From: Lentibacillus salicampi
GTDB lineage: Bacteria; Bacillota; Bacilli; Bacillales; Amphibacillaceae
Reading direction: 5' to 3'
Length of the DNA: 48,572 nt
Assembly: GCF_004565465.1 (NCBI RefSeq)
Contig: NZ_SRHY01000024.1
Span: 1 to 48,572 of the forward strand
The notes under the pieces were generated by a model. It ran no database searches, was not told the origin of the DNA, and was given only the letters and a program-made list of their open reading frames with translations. Position 1 is the stretch's first letter, and every line of letters starts with the position of its first letter. Both the position numbers and the translations under genes were made by a program. Positions 16,751 through 26,537 of this stretch are shown piece by piece.

Positions 16751-17614
16751 TCAATTTGACCCTTTATAGTCCAGTGTTATTGGCTGATTGTTCTTCATAG
16801 TTGCTTTGTATAAACGAATATTTCCGACAGTCTGCTCAGAAGAATCGGAATGTACCTCGAAGTTTTCATTTAACGATAGGGTCCAAGCGGCTTCGTCATT
16901 TTTATGTAAAACGACCGCAAGTGTGCCAAACTGCTCCATATTGTCCCATCCAAATGTTTCTGTTTCACCATCCACCGTAACCGAAATTCCTTCTGTGCCG
17001 CTTACCACCTCTGTATTATCAGCCTGCCACTGTCCGTGAATTTCTGCTCCCACATAGTAGTAAGACCGGCCACTGCCGCGATCACCATATGTCGCGATGA
17101 ATTGCTGAATCGATTCATCCGCCGCTTCATAAGTAACAGCCGCAATATCATGCGCCAACCATTCGACGTTAAACGCACCCTCTGCTGCATCGGGCAATTG
17201 TTCTTTGGGGCGGGCCAGAATACCGTAATAAGGCCGGTAATAAGTGGCCTCCCCACTCCCCGCATCTTCTTTAATCGATAAAACATGCTTCCAGTCAGGG
17301 GACACACTGAGGATATGGTTCATGTCCCGACTGTTGCCTATAAGCAATACACCATTAACTATGACAAACAGAATGGCAACACCGTAAACGATGAATTTGT
17401 ATTTTTTCGTGAGTGTAAGTAACAGTAGAATCGCTATGGCCAAACAAATAATACAAAGCATATTGATGATGAAAAAGAGCCGATCGTCAATATACGTTAC
17501 CTGATATTTTTCATGCACAACTAAATAGCCCATTTGCAGACAGAAAAACCCGACGGCGAAAAGTAACAGTGCCCAGCCAACGATTTTAATCAGTTTACTG
17601 CTGTTTTGTTTCAT
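16751..17614 (-). CDS. Hypothetical membrane protein with extracellular domain
   Basis: A 287-residue protein. Four hydrophobic segments fill the first third (about residues 10-32, 45-65, 69-86 and 88-104); a soluble domain of about 180 residues follows, probably outside the cell, with aromatic and acidic residues but no motif I recognise. GGAGG is nine bases before the ATG, and the gene overlaps the end of the upstream propeller gene by 20 bp, so the two are translationally coupled. It is the last gene of a three-gene operon starting with an acetyltransferase. Function unknown. Confidence 0.7.
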   Translation of the reverse strand: MKQNSSKLIKIVGWALLLFAVGFFCLQMGYLVVHEKYQVTYIDDRLFFIINMLCIICLAIAILLLLTLTKKYKFIVYGVAILFVIVNGVLLIGNSRDMNHILSVSPDWKHVLSIKEDAGSGEATYYRPYYGILARPKEQLPDAAEGAFNVEWLAHDIAAVTYEAADESIQQFIATYGDRGSGRSYYYVGAEIHGQWQADNTEVVSGTEGISVTVDGETETFGWDNMEQFGTLAVVLHKNDEAAWTLSLNENFEVHSDSSEQTVGNIRLYKATMKNNQPITLDYKGSN

Positions 17615-18530
17615 CAGGCTGTACCTCCGTTGAAAAATTCCATGTTAAACCGTTATCCTCTGACACAAACTTTCCTTTCACCTTTCCACCCTTATAATCC
17701 CCATTTGGACCCTGGTTGACCAAAACGGATAAATGATTGTCCACTTTTTTGGGAACATCGGCCTGAACAAAGACTTGATGATACTTTTCCGGAATGTGAA
17801 AGACTGCTTTCTCCCAACTCTCTCCACCATCCTGTGTCACATAAACATCCGGTTCCATGGGGTTAATCGTTCCATAGGACAAAAATCCAGTCGTTGCATC
17901 CAGGAAGCCGCCGTCTGCAATCAATCGTGTTGTCGGCGGATCTGCTGTTGCTCCCCAGGTGTCACCGCCATCTTGTGTTAAGAAAGCAGTTGAATACTCC
18001 TGTGACATCGTTCGGCCGCCGGAGGCAATCACATAACCAAATTGGTCCGTTAAGAAGTCAGTTTTCCTGAACCGCATTTCCGGGAAAGACTCCGAAACAA
18101 CGCTATCCTGCCATGTCTTCCCCTTGTCAGTGAAATATGTTAATGCGACCGAACTCTGCTGATATAAGAACGCTGCACGATTTTCCGTCAAAATATAGCT
18201 GCCATCAATCAGTTCCTGTTCGTCACCTCTGTATTCCCCGTTAAATAATAATTCTTTCTCAATCGGGACCTTTATCCAATCGTCCCCGCCGTTATACGTG
18301 ATGTTCAGCTCGTCGTTTTGCAAGGTATAACTGATGGTATCACGATTAACCGGCCGCAATGGTTCCTGCTCAGGTTGCGCAGTCTGATTTGGCCCTGTTG
18401 CATTCTCCTGCACATCATTCGGCTGATTCAATTGTGGTGCCGTCGGCTGATCCAGGCCCTGGTTAACGTACATCCCGATGCTCAGGCAAATCACCATCAC
18501 AATAGACAGCCCCAAGATTAAGTGTTTCAT
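17595..18530 (-). CDS. Secreted or anchored Asp-box beta-propeller protein
   Basis: A 311-residue protein with an N-terminal hydrophobic helix (about residues 4-22, signal anchor) and a Gln/Pro/Asn-rich linker. Its propeller-like body has five recognisable Asp-boxes: TYNGGDDW, FTDKGKTW, LTQDGGDTW, VTQDGGESW and VSEDNGLTW. Such BNR repeats occur in sialidases and in YCF48-type assembly factors. The catalytic arginines of a sialidase are not evident, so a binding or scaffold role is more likely. The ATG at 18530 follows AAGGAG by eight bases and overlaps the stop of the upstream acetyltransferase by one base (TGATG). Confidence 0.75.
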   Translation of the reverse strand: MKHLILGLSIVMVICLSIGMYVNQGLDQPTAPQLNQPNDVQENATGPNQTAQPEQEPLRPVNRDTISYTLQNDELNITYNGGDDWIKVPIEKELLFNGEYRGDEQELIDGSYILTENRAAFLYQQSSVALTYFTDKGKTWQDSVVSESFPEMRFRKTDFLTDQFGYVIASGGRTMSQEYSTAFLTQDGGDTWGATADPPTTRLIADGGFLDATTGFLSYGTINPMEPDVYVTQDGGESWEKAVFHIPEKYHQVFVQADVPKKVDNHLSVLVNQGPNGDYKGGKVKGKFVSEDNGLTWNFSTEVQPDETKQQ

Positions 18531-19294
18531 CAACAATACTCCTTATGTCTATCATTCATTTGCCCTTCATGCGATACCGAAAACGCCAGTGATATGACAG
18601 GATCATTATTCCGAACACACCCATTCGCAGACATAACGTTTTGCATTGGCGTGTTGTCAACCTTGGTTACACCATAATAGGATGTGGCACCAAATTCATG
18701 CTGCAGTCTGTATAATCCAATGAGATGCAGCAGCCTGCCGTAGCCTTTCCCACGAAATACTGGATGAACACCTATCCAGAACATACGCCCTTCCTTGTCT
18801 GTATCCGGTTCGATATGCGGCAGCACCACACCAATTGGCTCGCCATCAACCATATAAACCGTATACATATTATCCGCCTGTGACGGCAATTCGGTCTTCA
18901 TGCCCTTTAGGAACTTCTCTGCGTCACGGAAGCTCCTGCCCATTACTTCGGATAAAAGCGATATGGCATTCGGTCTGGTAATGGGACAGACCTCGTGATA
19001 CGGCACCGTGCTTTTTTCAATCGGATTTGTGAGCGGTTTTGTATAGACTACACGTTTTCCGGTCATTCGCATTTGCTTTTTCACTTCATGCAAATTATTC
19101 AACATGGCTTCGGAACATTCAAACAATACCTTCTCAAACCGGCTATTTCCTAATCCGGTCAAAAGGTCACTTATAAGTGAATCTATCTTGGCGGCACGGT
19201 GGTGTCCGGCATCAGATAGTTCCAGCATGATGTCAAAATCATTTTTAATGCTGCGTACACCAGCACGCTTTAGCTGTTTCAATAGGGTATCCAT
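18530..19294 (-). CDS. GNAT-family N-acetyltransferase with N-terminal extension
   Basis: A 254-residue protein. Residues 1-100 are helical and not typical GNAT; residues about 105-245 are a GNAT domain with the acetyl-CoA loop WIGVHPVFRGKGYGRLLH. It resembles the larger Bacillaceae acetyltransferases of unknown substrate. GGGGGAG lies six bases before ATG 19294; the frame extends 36 codons upstream without a site. It is the first gene of an overlapping operon with the propeller and the membrane protein, suggesting a surface-related role. That is inference from context only. Confidence 0.8.
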   Translation of the reverse strand: MDTLLKQLKRAGVRSIKNDFDIMLELSDAGHHRAAKIDSLISDLLTGLGNSRFEKVLFECSEAMLNNLHEVKKQMRMTGKRVVYTKPLTNPIEKSTVPYHEVCPITRPNAISLLSEVMGRSFRDAEKFLKGMKTELPSQADNMYTVYMVDGEPIGVVLPHIEPDTDKEGRMFWIGVHPVFRGKGYGRLLHLIGLYRLQHEFGATSYYGVTKVDNTPMQNVMSANGCVRNNDPVISLAFSVSHEGQMNDRHKEYC

Positions 19295-19423
19295 GGAAAG
19301 CTCCCCCTTTTCTAAAATCATTTTACTACAAATTGCCTGTTCCGTCTGTGAATTTTTCGGATAAAAGATCGTGATGGGCGGGATCCTTGGGTTTGTAGCC
19401 AAGCATTAATTCATAATGCCCGG

Positions 19424-19729
19424 CTAAACAAATGACTTCACCATTGTATAAAAACTGCTGCCAGGCGGATAACCCTTAATCTCACCGACGACTTCATCCC
19501 CATTTGTTTCATAAAAAGAACGGACCTAAAATTCAAATGTGGTTAATAACGCTTTTCTTGCACCCTTCTCTTTGGCAATCGTCTCCATTTTGTTTAGAAT
19601 CAGACCGCCTGACCCTTGACCCCTAAAATCTTTCCTGAACCAAAAGTCATTAATTTCCACCCAAAGCCAATAAATTTCAGCGCTTATGCCACCGATCCAT
19701 TGACCATTCTCATATGGAATACCTTGCAG
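19424..19729 (-). pseudogene. Degraded GNAT acetyltransferase
   Basis: Reading leftward, the frame gives GGISAEIYWLWVEINDFW, then FRGQGSGGLILNKMETIAKEKGARKALLTTFEF, a TAG stop at 19528-19526, and VRSFYETNGDEVVGEIKGYPPG. This is the familiar small-GNAT pattern. The in-frame TAG replaces the Gln codon (CAG) usual after TFxF, a one-base change. An upstream TGA in the same frame and the missing N-terminus show the gene is also truncated. It cannot yield an intact enzyme without readthrough and lies beside the intact acetyltransferase operon. Confidence 0.85.
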
Positions 19730-19828
19730 CCCTCAATTTAGGATACTGGTAAATATTTACTTGAAAATTGGGAATATTATTGTTACATTAATAAATAGGA
19801 AAAATGTCCTAGGGAAGGGGAGACGAGG

Positions 19829-20128
19829 TTGAATTTTCAACAGGCGCCACACGGGGGACTATTTAAACTCGTATACACCAAGGAATATGCTGGAGATATC
19901 AGGCTTTATGTTATGGTTGAAACTGATGATGGCATGCAGAAAAGGGCATACAGCTGGAGTAAGGTTTCGGACATGCATCATGAAGGGCTTAGACATTATT
20001 TATTATCCTTGGAGGAAGGGATCGTGAGCGGGTTGTATGATATTGATAAATTTTCCGATATAAGCCACTGCTTTTTTGTTCCATCATTCGTCATTTATAA
20101 GAGCTTATTGGATAACCATTCACGTTGA
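19829..20128 (+). CDS. Small hypothetical protein (99 aa)
   Basis: A 99-residue soluble protein, aromatic-rich, with GLFKLVYTKEYAGDIRLYVMVETDDG at residues 10-35 suggesting beta strands and a helical second half. The start is TTG 19829, with AAGGGGAG six or seven bases upstream. No motif recognised and no partner gene. The binding site and the balanced composition suggest a real gene, but I cannot assign a role. Confidence 0.5.
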   Translation: MNFQQAPHGGLFKLVYTKEYAGDIRLYVMVETDDGMQKRAYSWSKVSDMHHEGLRHYLLSLEEGIVSGLYDIDKFSDISHCFFVPSFVIYKSLLDNHSR

Positions 20129-20569
20129 ACATCCCACTACATGTCCCACATACTGATCCAACCATCTTGTAGTTTAGATCTGTTCGATAAAAAACCATCT
20201 TTGTGCAGCTTAACTAGACTGTTACTGCGACTTTGACTTTTTATTCATCACCCTAAATATACGCCTTTCGGAACAAAAATCAGGTAACTGCAAGGCGCCC
20301 TATTTTTATACATGTTAATAGGAATTGACGGTTTACATAATAGACTTGGCTGTTGCTGCGAATTACCCTTGGACAAGCGCCGGGTTTTGGTGGAACAATA
20401 ACAACATGAATGCGCTATGCATACAAACCCTCCCGTTGCCGACGTAACATTAAAAGTCAGTGGCGGACACAATAGTTCAGCAGGGCGCCAAATGTACTAC
20501 AACAGATGTCTAAACGCAATTCCAAGTAAAAAGTGGCGAATGTCTTAAATCAGACCGCCACTTTTTTTA
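20129..20569. other. Gene-free interval
   Basis: I see no credible gene on either strand. GGCGCC occurs near both ends (about 20296 and 20486) and there are short C-rich tracts; the only long open frame is cysteine-rich, lacks a binding site and looks random. The interval ends in the terminator at 20529-20568. Confidence 0.5.
20529..20568. terminator. Terminator after the acidic lipoprotein gene
   Basis: AAAAAGTGGCG at 20529-20539 pairs with CGCCACTTTTT at 20557-20567. T runs exist on both strands; the leftward lipoprotein gene ends directly beside it. Confidence 0.85.
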
Positions 20570-21274
20570 TTAATCCGTTTCAATTCTTTCGATTTTCTCT
20601 ATGTAATTAATGATCTCTTCATTGGCAAATGGTTCTATTTCCACTGTGTCTGTATTTTGAGCAATATCCTCGGTGGCATTTTTTATTTCCTCTTTATCCA
20701 CTTCACCAACCAACTTTTCATTCCAACGCGCAGGAACTTTATAAACATTGATAGTACCATCCCCGTTCCCGCTATAAGTGACGGCTCCATCTACTATGCG
20801 AGTGCCCTTCAACATAATCACATCTTCAGGATAGGTGGCACTTACGTCTTCGTGTTTAGGTCTAAGCGGTGTGCCGGCAGATTTTTTGATAACATACAAC
20901 TTGTCGATCTCCGGATTTGGACCCAGTTGGTGCCAGATTCTTGCATATTCAATTTCTTCAGAGGAGTATTGGGATAAATCGACATCTTCATCGTTAGGTT
21001 CGTCTTTAGTCTTTGAGGATGTGGTATTCGATTCATCGTTTTCTGATTCATTAGATGAATGATTAGATTCGCTCTCTTTTATATCATCTGTGTCCGCTGG
21101 GTTCTCAGATTCATCTTTTTCCGTATCTGATGAATTCTCATCTGTTTCAGTCTCGACTGCAGATTCGTTGTGTTCTTTATTCGCTTCTTTGCTCTCAGAA
21201 TCCTGACAAGCTGTGAAAACCAAAGCAACTAAAAGCAGAACTGCAAAATAAAACAGTACCTTGAATTTTCTCAT
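20570..21274 (-). CDS. Acidic lipoprotein of unknown function
   Basis: A 234-residue protein with a type II signal: MRKFK, a hydrophobic stretch (residues 7-20) and a lipobox ending FTAC, giving a lipidated Cys23. Residues 24-100 form a highly acidic Ser/Glu/Asp/Asn linker, probably disordered and typical of salt-tolerant Bacillaceae. The C-terminal 130 residues form a compact domain containing EEIEYARIWHQLGPNPEIDKLY, GTRIVDGAVTYSGNGDGTINVYKVP and a Glu-rich tail. Similar lipoproteins occur in Staphylococcus and Bacillaceae without known function. It is anchored to the outer face of the membrane. Confidence 0.8.
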   Translation of the reverse strand: MRKFKVLFYFAVLLLVALVFTACQDSESKEANKEHNESAVETETDENSSDTEKDESENPADTDDIKESESNHSSNESENDESNTTSSKTKDEPNDEDVDLSQYSSEEIEYARIWHQLGPNPEIDKLYVIKKSAGTPLRPKHEDVSATYPEDVIMLKGTRIVDGAVTYSGNGDGTINVYKVPARWNEKLVGEVDKEEIKNATEDIAQNTDTVEIEPFANEEIINYIEKIERIETD

Positions 21275-21928
21275 TCTATCAACCTATCCTTTCATGTCTA
21301 CAACCATATGAATTCGGGAACAAAAGAAAGCTCCAATTCATCATACATACTTTAATCTAAAATGACAAGATTTTGCAAATTATTTCTAATATTAAATGCA
21401 GAAAATTTTCGTTTATACTGCCTTCCTGTTTTAAATCGTTATATTCAACAGGAATGGGTGGTTCATGGATGAATTGTGAACTTTACTTAGCATTTTTCCA
21501 AATGGTTCGTTGGCCAGTATTGGAAAAATACCGATTACAATCATTGCACCATTTTAATGAAACGGTCAGAGGTTTTCTAAACCATTGACCTTAATACGTC
21601 TAGTGGGGGTAATCTTGCTACAAAATTCGGAGTTTTTATGATATGATAATATAGATGGTATTAAAGTACTATGTAAGGGGATTGAATTGAGGTTCCGATC
21701 GACCCCACACGACAGCTTGTTCAAACTTAGCGCCACCAGAAAATGCGCAATAGAAGTTTTTGAAATTATTACTCAAAGTAAACAGTCATCACTTCAGCAC
21801 CCACATTTGTTCCCTTCGAATTAGTTCATGCACGGCCAAATCCATAAAGTTCGGAATACAGTGTGAACATGTACAAAATTTCGGAATTACAAGTATCGCT
21901 AGTAAACTATTAAGAGGGTAAAGATAAA
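21275..21928 (+). other. Long leader or gene remnant with promoter before the LCP gene
   Basis: No intact gene is visible in this 650-bp interval. A 39-codon frame at 21469-21588 (MNCELYLAFFQMVRWPVLEKY...) might be a remnant but lacks a binding site. A promoter TTGCTA-16-TATGAT at 21615-21642 points to the LCP gene about 290 bp downstream, implying a long 5' leader. The leader has no riboswitch pattern I recognise. Confidence 0.45.
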
Positions 21929-22894
21929 ATGAATGATAAAAGAGTAACAGTCAATAATAGAAAAAGAAAACGGAGAAAAAGAAATTTTTTTCTCCTAATA
22001 TTAGCCGTTATATTTGTGGTTTTTTCGAGTATTTTTGGATATGCCTATCTTCAATACAGATCCGCATTAAGTGGGTCCAAAGCCGATGCCGGGGATTCTG
22101 AACAACAATCAGATACTGAATTTCATGGAGTGAAAGATAGATTTGGCAATATCAATGTACTATTAATGGGCGTTGACTCCAGAGGGGAGGAAAACTCTCG
22201 ATCAGACAGTATTATGATTGCACAGTATAATCAGGACACCGAAACACCAAAAATTGTCTCCATAATGCGGGACAGTTATGTTAACATCCCTGGATACGGC
22301 ATGAACAAAATTAACGCAGCGGAAGCCTTTGGAGGGCCGGAGTTAGTGCGTAAAACCATCAAAGAAAACTTTGATATAGATATTCAATATTACGCACAAA
22401 TTGACTTTAAAGGTTTTACGAAAGTGATCGATAAGGTTTTCCCAGACGGCATTAACGTTGATGTTGAGAAAGATATGTCAAAAAATATCGATGTCTCTCT
22501 TTCCCAGGGAGAGCAGAATCTACATGGCAAAGAACTTCTGGGCTACGTTCGTTTCCGCCATGATGCAGAAAGTGACTTTGGCAGGGTAAAACGTCAACAA
22601 AAAGTATTGGGTATCCTTGCAGACGATATAATCAGCTTTCATGGTATCACACACCTTCCACAAATGGTTGGAACAATTCAGCCTTTTATCGATACGAATG
22701 TGGAAAATAGGTTAATTTTATCGATAGCCACCAGCATCATTAAAGATGATAGCAAAATTGAAACATTCCGTATTCCAATTGAAGATGGGTATAGAAACTC
22801 TCGTGTTTTGATTGGTACTGCTAATGCTGCAGTGCTTGAGCTGGACCTCGAAAAGAATCGTCAGGCTTTAAACGATTTTTTAAATACGGATTAA
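21929..22894 (+). CDS. LytR-CpsA-Psr (LCP) family cell-wall glycopolymer ligase
   Basis: A 321-residue protein that transfers teichoic acid or another anionic polymer from its lipid carrier to peptidoglycan outside the membrane. A very basic tail (RKRKRRKR) precedes one helix at about residues 19-41. The LCP domain contains NVLLMGVDSRGEENSRSDSIMI (Asp and Arg ligands), MRDSYVNIPGYGMNKINAA and YVRFRHDAESDFGRVKRQQ, all conserved catalytic segments. It most resembles the TagT/TagU/TagV group, but I cannot choose among the paralogues. GAGGG precedes the ATG, and a terminator follows directly. Confidence 0.92.
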   Translation: MNDKRVTVNNRKRKRRKRNFFLLILAVIFVVFSSIFGYAYLQYRSALSGSKADAGDSEQQSDTEFHGVKDRFGNINVLLMGVDSRGEENSRSDSIMIAQYNQDTETPKIVSIMRDSYVNIPGYGMNKINAAEAFGGPELVRKTIKENFDIDIQYYAQIDFKGFTKVIDKVFPDGINVDVEKDMSKNIDVSLSQGEQNLHGKELLGYVRFRHDAESDFGRVKRQQKVLGILADDIISFHGITHLPQMVGTIQPFIDTNVENRLILSIATSIIKDDSKIETFRIPIEDGYRNSRVLIGTANAAVLELDLEKNRQALNDFLNTD

Positions 22895-22946
22895 CTTACG
22901 TTCGAAAGTAAAAACTCAGAGGTGGTGTTATCGATCACAGGCTCAT

Positions 22947-22985
22947 AAAAATCGGGCAACTGCAAGCAGTCTCCCGATTTTTTTC
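22947..22985. terminator. Bidirectional terminator between the LCP gene and proS
   Basis: AAAAATCGGG pairs with CCCGATTTTT around a 16-base loop; T runs lie on both sides and the flanking genes converge. Confidence 0.9.
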
Positions 22986-22987
22986 AT

Positions 22988-24424
22988 CTAATAGGCCCGT
23001 GCCCAATAAACCATCTCTTTCGCCTCTCTCCCGCAGCACACACAGGTATCCGAAACTTTTTCCTGCTCAAATGGAATGCAGCGGGATGTGGCGGACGTTT
23101 CTTCCTTAATTTTCTCTTCACATGCTTCATCACCGCACCACATGGCTTTGATGAATCCCGGTGACTCCTCCAGTGCTTGCTTAAACTCATCCATGTTGAC
23201 AGCCGTTGTGGTCGTTTCCTCAAGATGTTCTTGGGCCTGGTCATAGAGATTACGCTGCACCTCTTCAAGCAGAGCCGGCAGCCGCTCCTCCAGCTCAGCC
23301 AATGGCACAAATTCCTTATCACCCGTATCGCGGCGGACAAGCACGACCTGGTCTTTTTCAATATCTTTCGGCCCCATCTCGATTCGGACAGGGATGCCTT
23401 TCATTTCATACTCATTAAATTTCCAGCCTGGTTTCTTATCACTACCGTCAATATCGACCCGTACAAGATTCTGCAGACGGTCACGCAGATCATAAGCTTT
23501 GTCCAAAACGCCTTCTTTATGCTGGGCAACCGGCACGATCATCGCCTGCGTCGGCGCAATGCGTGGTGGAATCACCAGTCCGCGGTTGTCGCCATGCACC
23601 ATGATCAGTGCCCCCATAATCCGGGTGGACATGCCCCATGATGTCTGATGGACCGGTTTTTGCTCGCCGTTTTCATCCAGAAAATTAATATCAAACGCTT
23701 CAGCAAAGCCTGTACCCAAATAATGTGAAGTGCCGGATTGCAGCGCTTTGCCGTCGTGCATCAGACTTTCAATCGTTAAGGTGTAATCCGCACCGGCAAA
23801 TTTCTCACTTTCGGTCTTTTTCCCGCGCAGGACAGGGAAGGCGAGATAGTTTTCACAAATATCGGCATAAATTTCGAACATCTGCTTAGTTTCTGCTTCA
23901 GCGTCTTCACGTGTTGCATGGGATGTGTGCCCTTCCTGCCATAAAAATTCAAGTGAACGCAGAAACGGACGGGTTGTTTTCTCCCAGCGGACAACGTTGC
24001 TCCACTGGTTGTACAGCTTCGGCAAATCACGGTAGGAATGGATGTTTTTCGAATAATACTCACCGAACAGCACTTCCGAGGTCGGCCTGACACAGATCCG
24101 CTCCGTCAGCTCTTCCTCCCCGCCGTGGGTCACCCAGGCCACTTCGGGGGCGAATCCTTCAATGTGATCTTTTTCCTTCTGCAGCATGCTTTCCGGAATA
24201 AACAATGGAAAATACACATTCGAATGGCCCGTTTCCTTAAATTTTTTGTCCAGTTCATCGCGGATATTTTCCCAGATGGCAAAACCGTATGGCTTGATGA
24301 TCATCGTTCCGCGGACGTTTCCGTAATCAACCAGCTCCGCCTGTTTGACCACGTCCGTATACCACTGGGCAAAGTCGTCCTCCATCGCGGTAATTTTTTC
24401 AACGTATTGCTTGTTTTTCGCCAA
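22988..24424 (-). CDS. proS: Prolyl-tRNA synthetase, archaeal/eukaryotic-like (type 3)
   Basis: A 478-residue class II synthetase that charges tRNA-Pro. Motif 2 ([18 protein letters not shown]) and motif 3-type residues are present, and [11 protein letters not shown] belongs to the proline site. The protein lacks the editing insertion of the 560-570-residue bacterial form and ends in a Cys-rich domain ([20 protein letters not shown]) closing with Trp-Ala-Arg-Ala-Tyr, as in the short archaeal-like form found in some Bacilli. A T-box leader precedes it, so expression should rise when tRNA-Pro is uncharged. It is transcribed alone. Confidence 0.95.
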   Translation of the reverse strand: MAKNKQYVEKITAMEDDFAQWYTDVVKQAELVDYGNVRGTMIIKPYGFAIWENIRDELDKKFKETGHSNVYFPLFIPESMLQKEKDHIEGFAPEVAWVTHGGEEELTERICVRPTSEVLFGEYYSKNIHSYRDLPKLYNQWSNVVRWEKTTRPFLRSLEFLWQEGHTSHATREDAEAETKQMFEIYADICENYLAFPVLRGKKTESEKFAGADYTLTIESLMHDGKALQSGTSHYLGTGFAEAFDINFLDENGEQKPVHQTSWGMSTRIMGALIMVHGDNRGLVIPPRIAPTQAMIVPVAQHKEGVLDKAYDLRDRLQNLVRVDIDGSDKKPGWKFNEYEMKGIPVRIEMGPKDIEKDQVVLVRRDTGDKEFVPLAELEERLPALLEEVQRNLYDQAQEHLEETTTTAVNMDEFKQALEESPGFIKAMWCGDEACEEKIKEETSATSRCIPFEQEKVSDTCVCCGREAKEMVYWARAY

Positions 24425-24465
24425 TTAAAACACTCCTTCAATAATATATGTAAAATCCTTCTTTA

Positions 24466-24715
24466 TTAAAAAATCCTCCGTCCTGAAAAAGGGACCGAGG
24501 TCTGTGGTGGTACCACCCTTGTTTGCAGACGTCCATCGACTGCACACTTCATATCATAACGGTGTAAAACCGCGCACGTCTTTCGGCAAAAGCTGTCCTG
24601 ACGGCGAACTCGGAGGCAGGTTCCAGTTGCGACTTTGGAAATTTTCACCAACCATTTCCTCTCTATCAAAGCCATGCAAACCGTACTAATCCTCATCAAC
24701 GTTTCAGTTATTATA
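24466..24715 (-). ncRNA. T-box leader RNA upstream of proS, proline-specific
   Basis: The leader contains the canonical T-box AAGGGTGGTACCACC (minus strand, about 24520-24506). A terminator follows, CCTCGGTCC pairing with GGACGGAGG and a T6 tail (24500-24468). Upstream lies a long stem I region with GAGGATTAG near its start. In the specifier region the sequence GGAACCT occurs (24624-24618), putting CCT, a proline codon, in the expected place after GAA. Uncharged tRNA-Pro would stabilise the antiterminator. The specifier position is inferred by eye. Confidence 0.93.
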
Positions 24716-24721
24716 CGTTAT

Positions 24722-24750
24722 AATATAAAACGACGGGCGGTTAAAGTCAA
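24722..24750 (-). promoter_or_regulatory. proS/T-box promoter
   Basis: On the minus strand TTGACT (24750-24745), a 17-bp spacer and TATATT (24727-24722): a near-consensus sigma-A promoter just upstream of the T-box leader. Confidence 0.8.
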
Positions 24751-24833
24751 GCCTGACCTGTACAGTGAATTTTTATGCCACCGATTTCAGAACCGCCTTC
24801 TGTATGGTTTCGACTATTCTAAACACGACCATG

Positions 24834-26423
24834 TCATTTCAAACGATCAACAGCTTTGCGTTCCACTTTCAGCATTTCCTTATAACGCACCAAATACTTT
24901 GCAAAGTTTCCCATTCCTTCTCTGCTGGGGTCGATCGTTTTTACCTCCTCAGATGAAAACGCCTCTTTGCTGAGGTAGTCTTCCAACGATTGTTTTTCCT
25001 GTTTATTCACGGAATAGGCTGCAAGTAATGCCATGCCCCAAGGCCCGCCTTCTCCTGCAGTTTTCATAACAGAAACGGGAACGCCAAGTGAATCAGCCAT
25101 TAATTGCTGTCCAACATGCTCAGTTTTAAAATAGCCGCCATGCCCTAAAATAGAATCCAGCTGAATTTTTTCATGTTTTGTCAGAATATCCATCCCGATT
25201 TTTAATGTAGCCAAAGCTGAATAAATTTGTGTCCGCATAAAGTTCGGCAAACTCAGCTTACTGTTGGGCATCCGTGAGAATAGCGGACGTCCTTCTTCCA
25301 GCCCGGTAATCGGTTCGCCGGAATCATAATTACAGCTGACCATGCCGCCAACATCGGGATCCGCCTTCATCGCTTGCTGAAATAATACAGTCAATAATTC
25401 TTCCGTGTCCACGTTTACCCCATAGGCAGTCATTAATTCAGCAAACAACCCGGTCCAGGCATTAATATCTGACGTAAAATTATTACAGTGGACCATGGCA
25501 ACAGGCTTTCCGGTTGGTGTGGTGACGATATCGATTTCCGGGTAATAATTGGATAACGCTTTTTCCAAAACTATCATCGCAAAAATAGAAGTACCCGCTG
25601 AGACATTCCCCGTACGTTCCGTGACACTGTTTGTTGCTGCCATGCCTGTACCGGCATCTCCTTCAGGCGGGCAAAAAAGGATCCCTGCCTGCAACGCCCC
25701 GGTAGTGTCCAGTAACGCTGCCCCTTCTTCCGTTAAAACGCCGGCCTCAGAACCTGCCGTTTGGACGTTGGGCAACATATTTTTCAAGGACCATTTATAA
25801 CCAAATGGTGCCACCAAATCATCGAATTGTCCCAACATGCGGCTGTCATACGCAGCAAGTTCGGGGTCAATTGGAAACATCCCTGATGCTTCACCAACAC
25901 CAAGCACTTTTTTCCCGGTCAGTTTCCAATGAACATAGCCGGCCAGTGTCGTGAGAAAGGCGATATCCTTTACATGATCTTCTTTGTTCAGCATCGCTTG
26001 GTACAGATGCGCCACACTCCACCGCAATGGAACATTAAATTGGAACCGTGATGTTAACGTTTCCGCCGCCTGTTTGGTCGATGTATTCCGCCACGTTCGG
26101 AATGGCGCCAATTGCCTTCCTGCTGAGTCAAATGGCAGGTATCCGTGCATCATTCCGGAAATGCCTATTGACCCTACTTCAGAAAGTTCCACACCATACT
26201 TTTCTTTCACTTCTTGAATAAGTTCCAGGTAAGCAGATTGCAAACCTTGCCAAACATCTTCCAAAAGGTAGGTCCATACGCCATTTTTGAAACGATTTTC
26301 CCATTTATACGATCCACTTGCGATTCGTGTATGATCCGGCCCGATCAATACTGCTTTGATTCGTGTAGAACCAAGCTCGATACCCAGTGCTGTTCTTTTA
26401 AGTGTCAATTTTTTCTGTTCCAT
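24834..26423 (-). CDS. FGGY-family carbohydrate kinase of the polyol locus
   Basis: A 529-residue sugar kinase of the FGGY fold. The N-terminal phosphate loop reads [12 protein letters not shown], with Glu16 where most FGGY kinases have Asp. [12 protein letters not shown] and [10 protein letters not shown] lie near residues 255-285, and [10 protein letters not shown] plus [14 protein letters not shown] form the C-terminal ATP-site elements. It resembles xylulokinase-like proteins without being a standard XylB. It is the last gene of the rpiB-glpX-kinase unit, behind an intergenic terminator-like hairpin. Likely it phosphorylates a ketose or tetrulose from the dehydrogenase, or the polyol itself. 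The substrate is unproven. Confidence 0.85.
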   Translation of the reverse strand: MEQKKLTLKRTALGIELGSTRIKAVLIGPDHTRIASGSYKWENRFKNGVWTYLLEDVWQGLQSAYLELIQEVKEKYGVELSEVGSIGISGMMHGYLPFDSAGRQLAPFRTWRNTSTKQAAETLTSRFQFNVPLRWSVAHLYQAMLNKEDHVKDIAFLTTLAGYVHWKLTGKKVLGVGEASGMFPIDPELAAYDSRMLGQFDDLVAPFGYKWSLKNMLPNVQTAGSEAGVLTEEGAALLDTTGALQAGILFCPPEGDAGTGMAATNSVTERTGNVSAGTSIFAMIVLEKALSNYYPEIDIVTTPTGKPVAMVHCNNFTSDINAWTGLFAELMTAYGVNVDTEELLTVLFQQAMKADPDVGGMVSCNYDSGEPITGLEEGRPLFSRMPNSKLSLPNFMRTQIYSALATLKIGMDILTKHEKIQLDSILGHGGYFKTEHVGQQLMADSLGVPVSVMKTAGEGGPWGMALLAAYSVNKQEKQSLEDYLSKEAFSSEEVKTIDPSREGMGNFAKYLVRYKEMLKVERKAVDRLK

Positions 26424-26459
26424 ATTTTCATCCTTCTATCAGTTAAACATAATAGGAAT

Positions 26460-26494
26460 AAAAAGCCGCCCTTAAACTTTTATCCAAAGGCGGT
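26460..26494 (-). terminator. Terminator-like hairpin between glpX and the kinase
   Basis: Leftward, ACCGCCTTT pairs with AAGGGCGGC (one mismatch) and is followed by five T residues. It lies inside a co-directional gene series, so it probably attenuates the kinase relative to rpiB-glpX instead of ending the operon fully; no clear new promoter is seen between it and the kinase. Confidence 0.7.
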
Positions 26495-26537
26495 TTAACA
26501 TTTCATGACGTCATTCATTCCAGTTCCATTAGCTTCC

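Noticed and set aside
20248..20472. Cysteine-rich open frame on the minus strand
   Set aside because: No binding site, no homology pattern, composition looks random.
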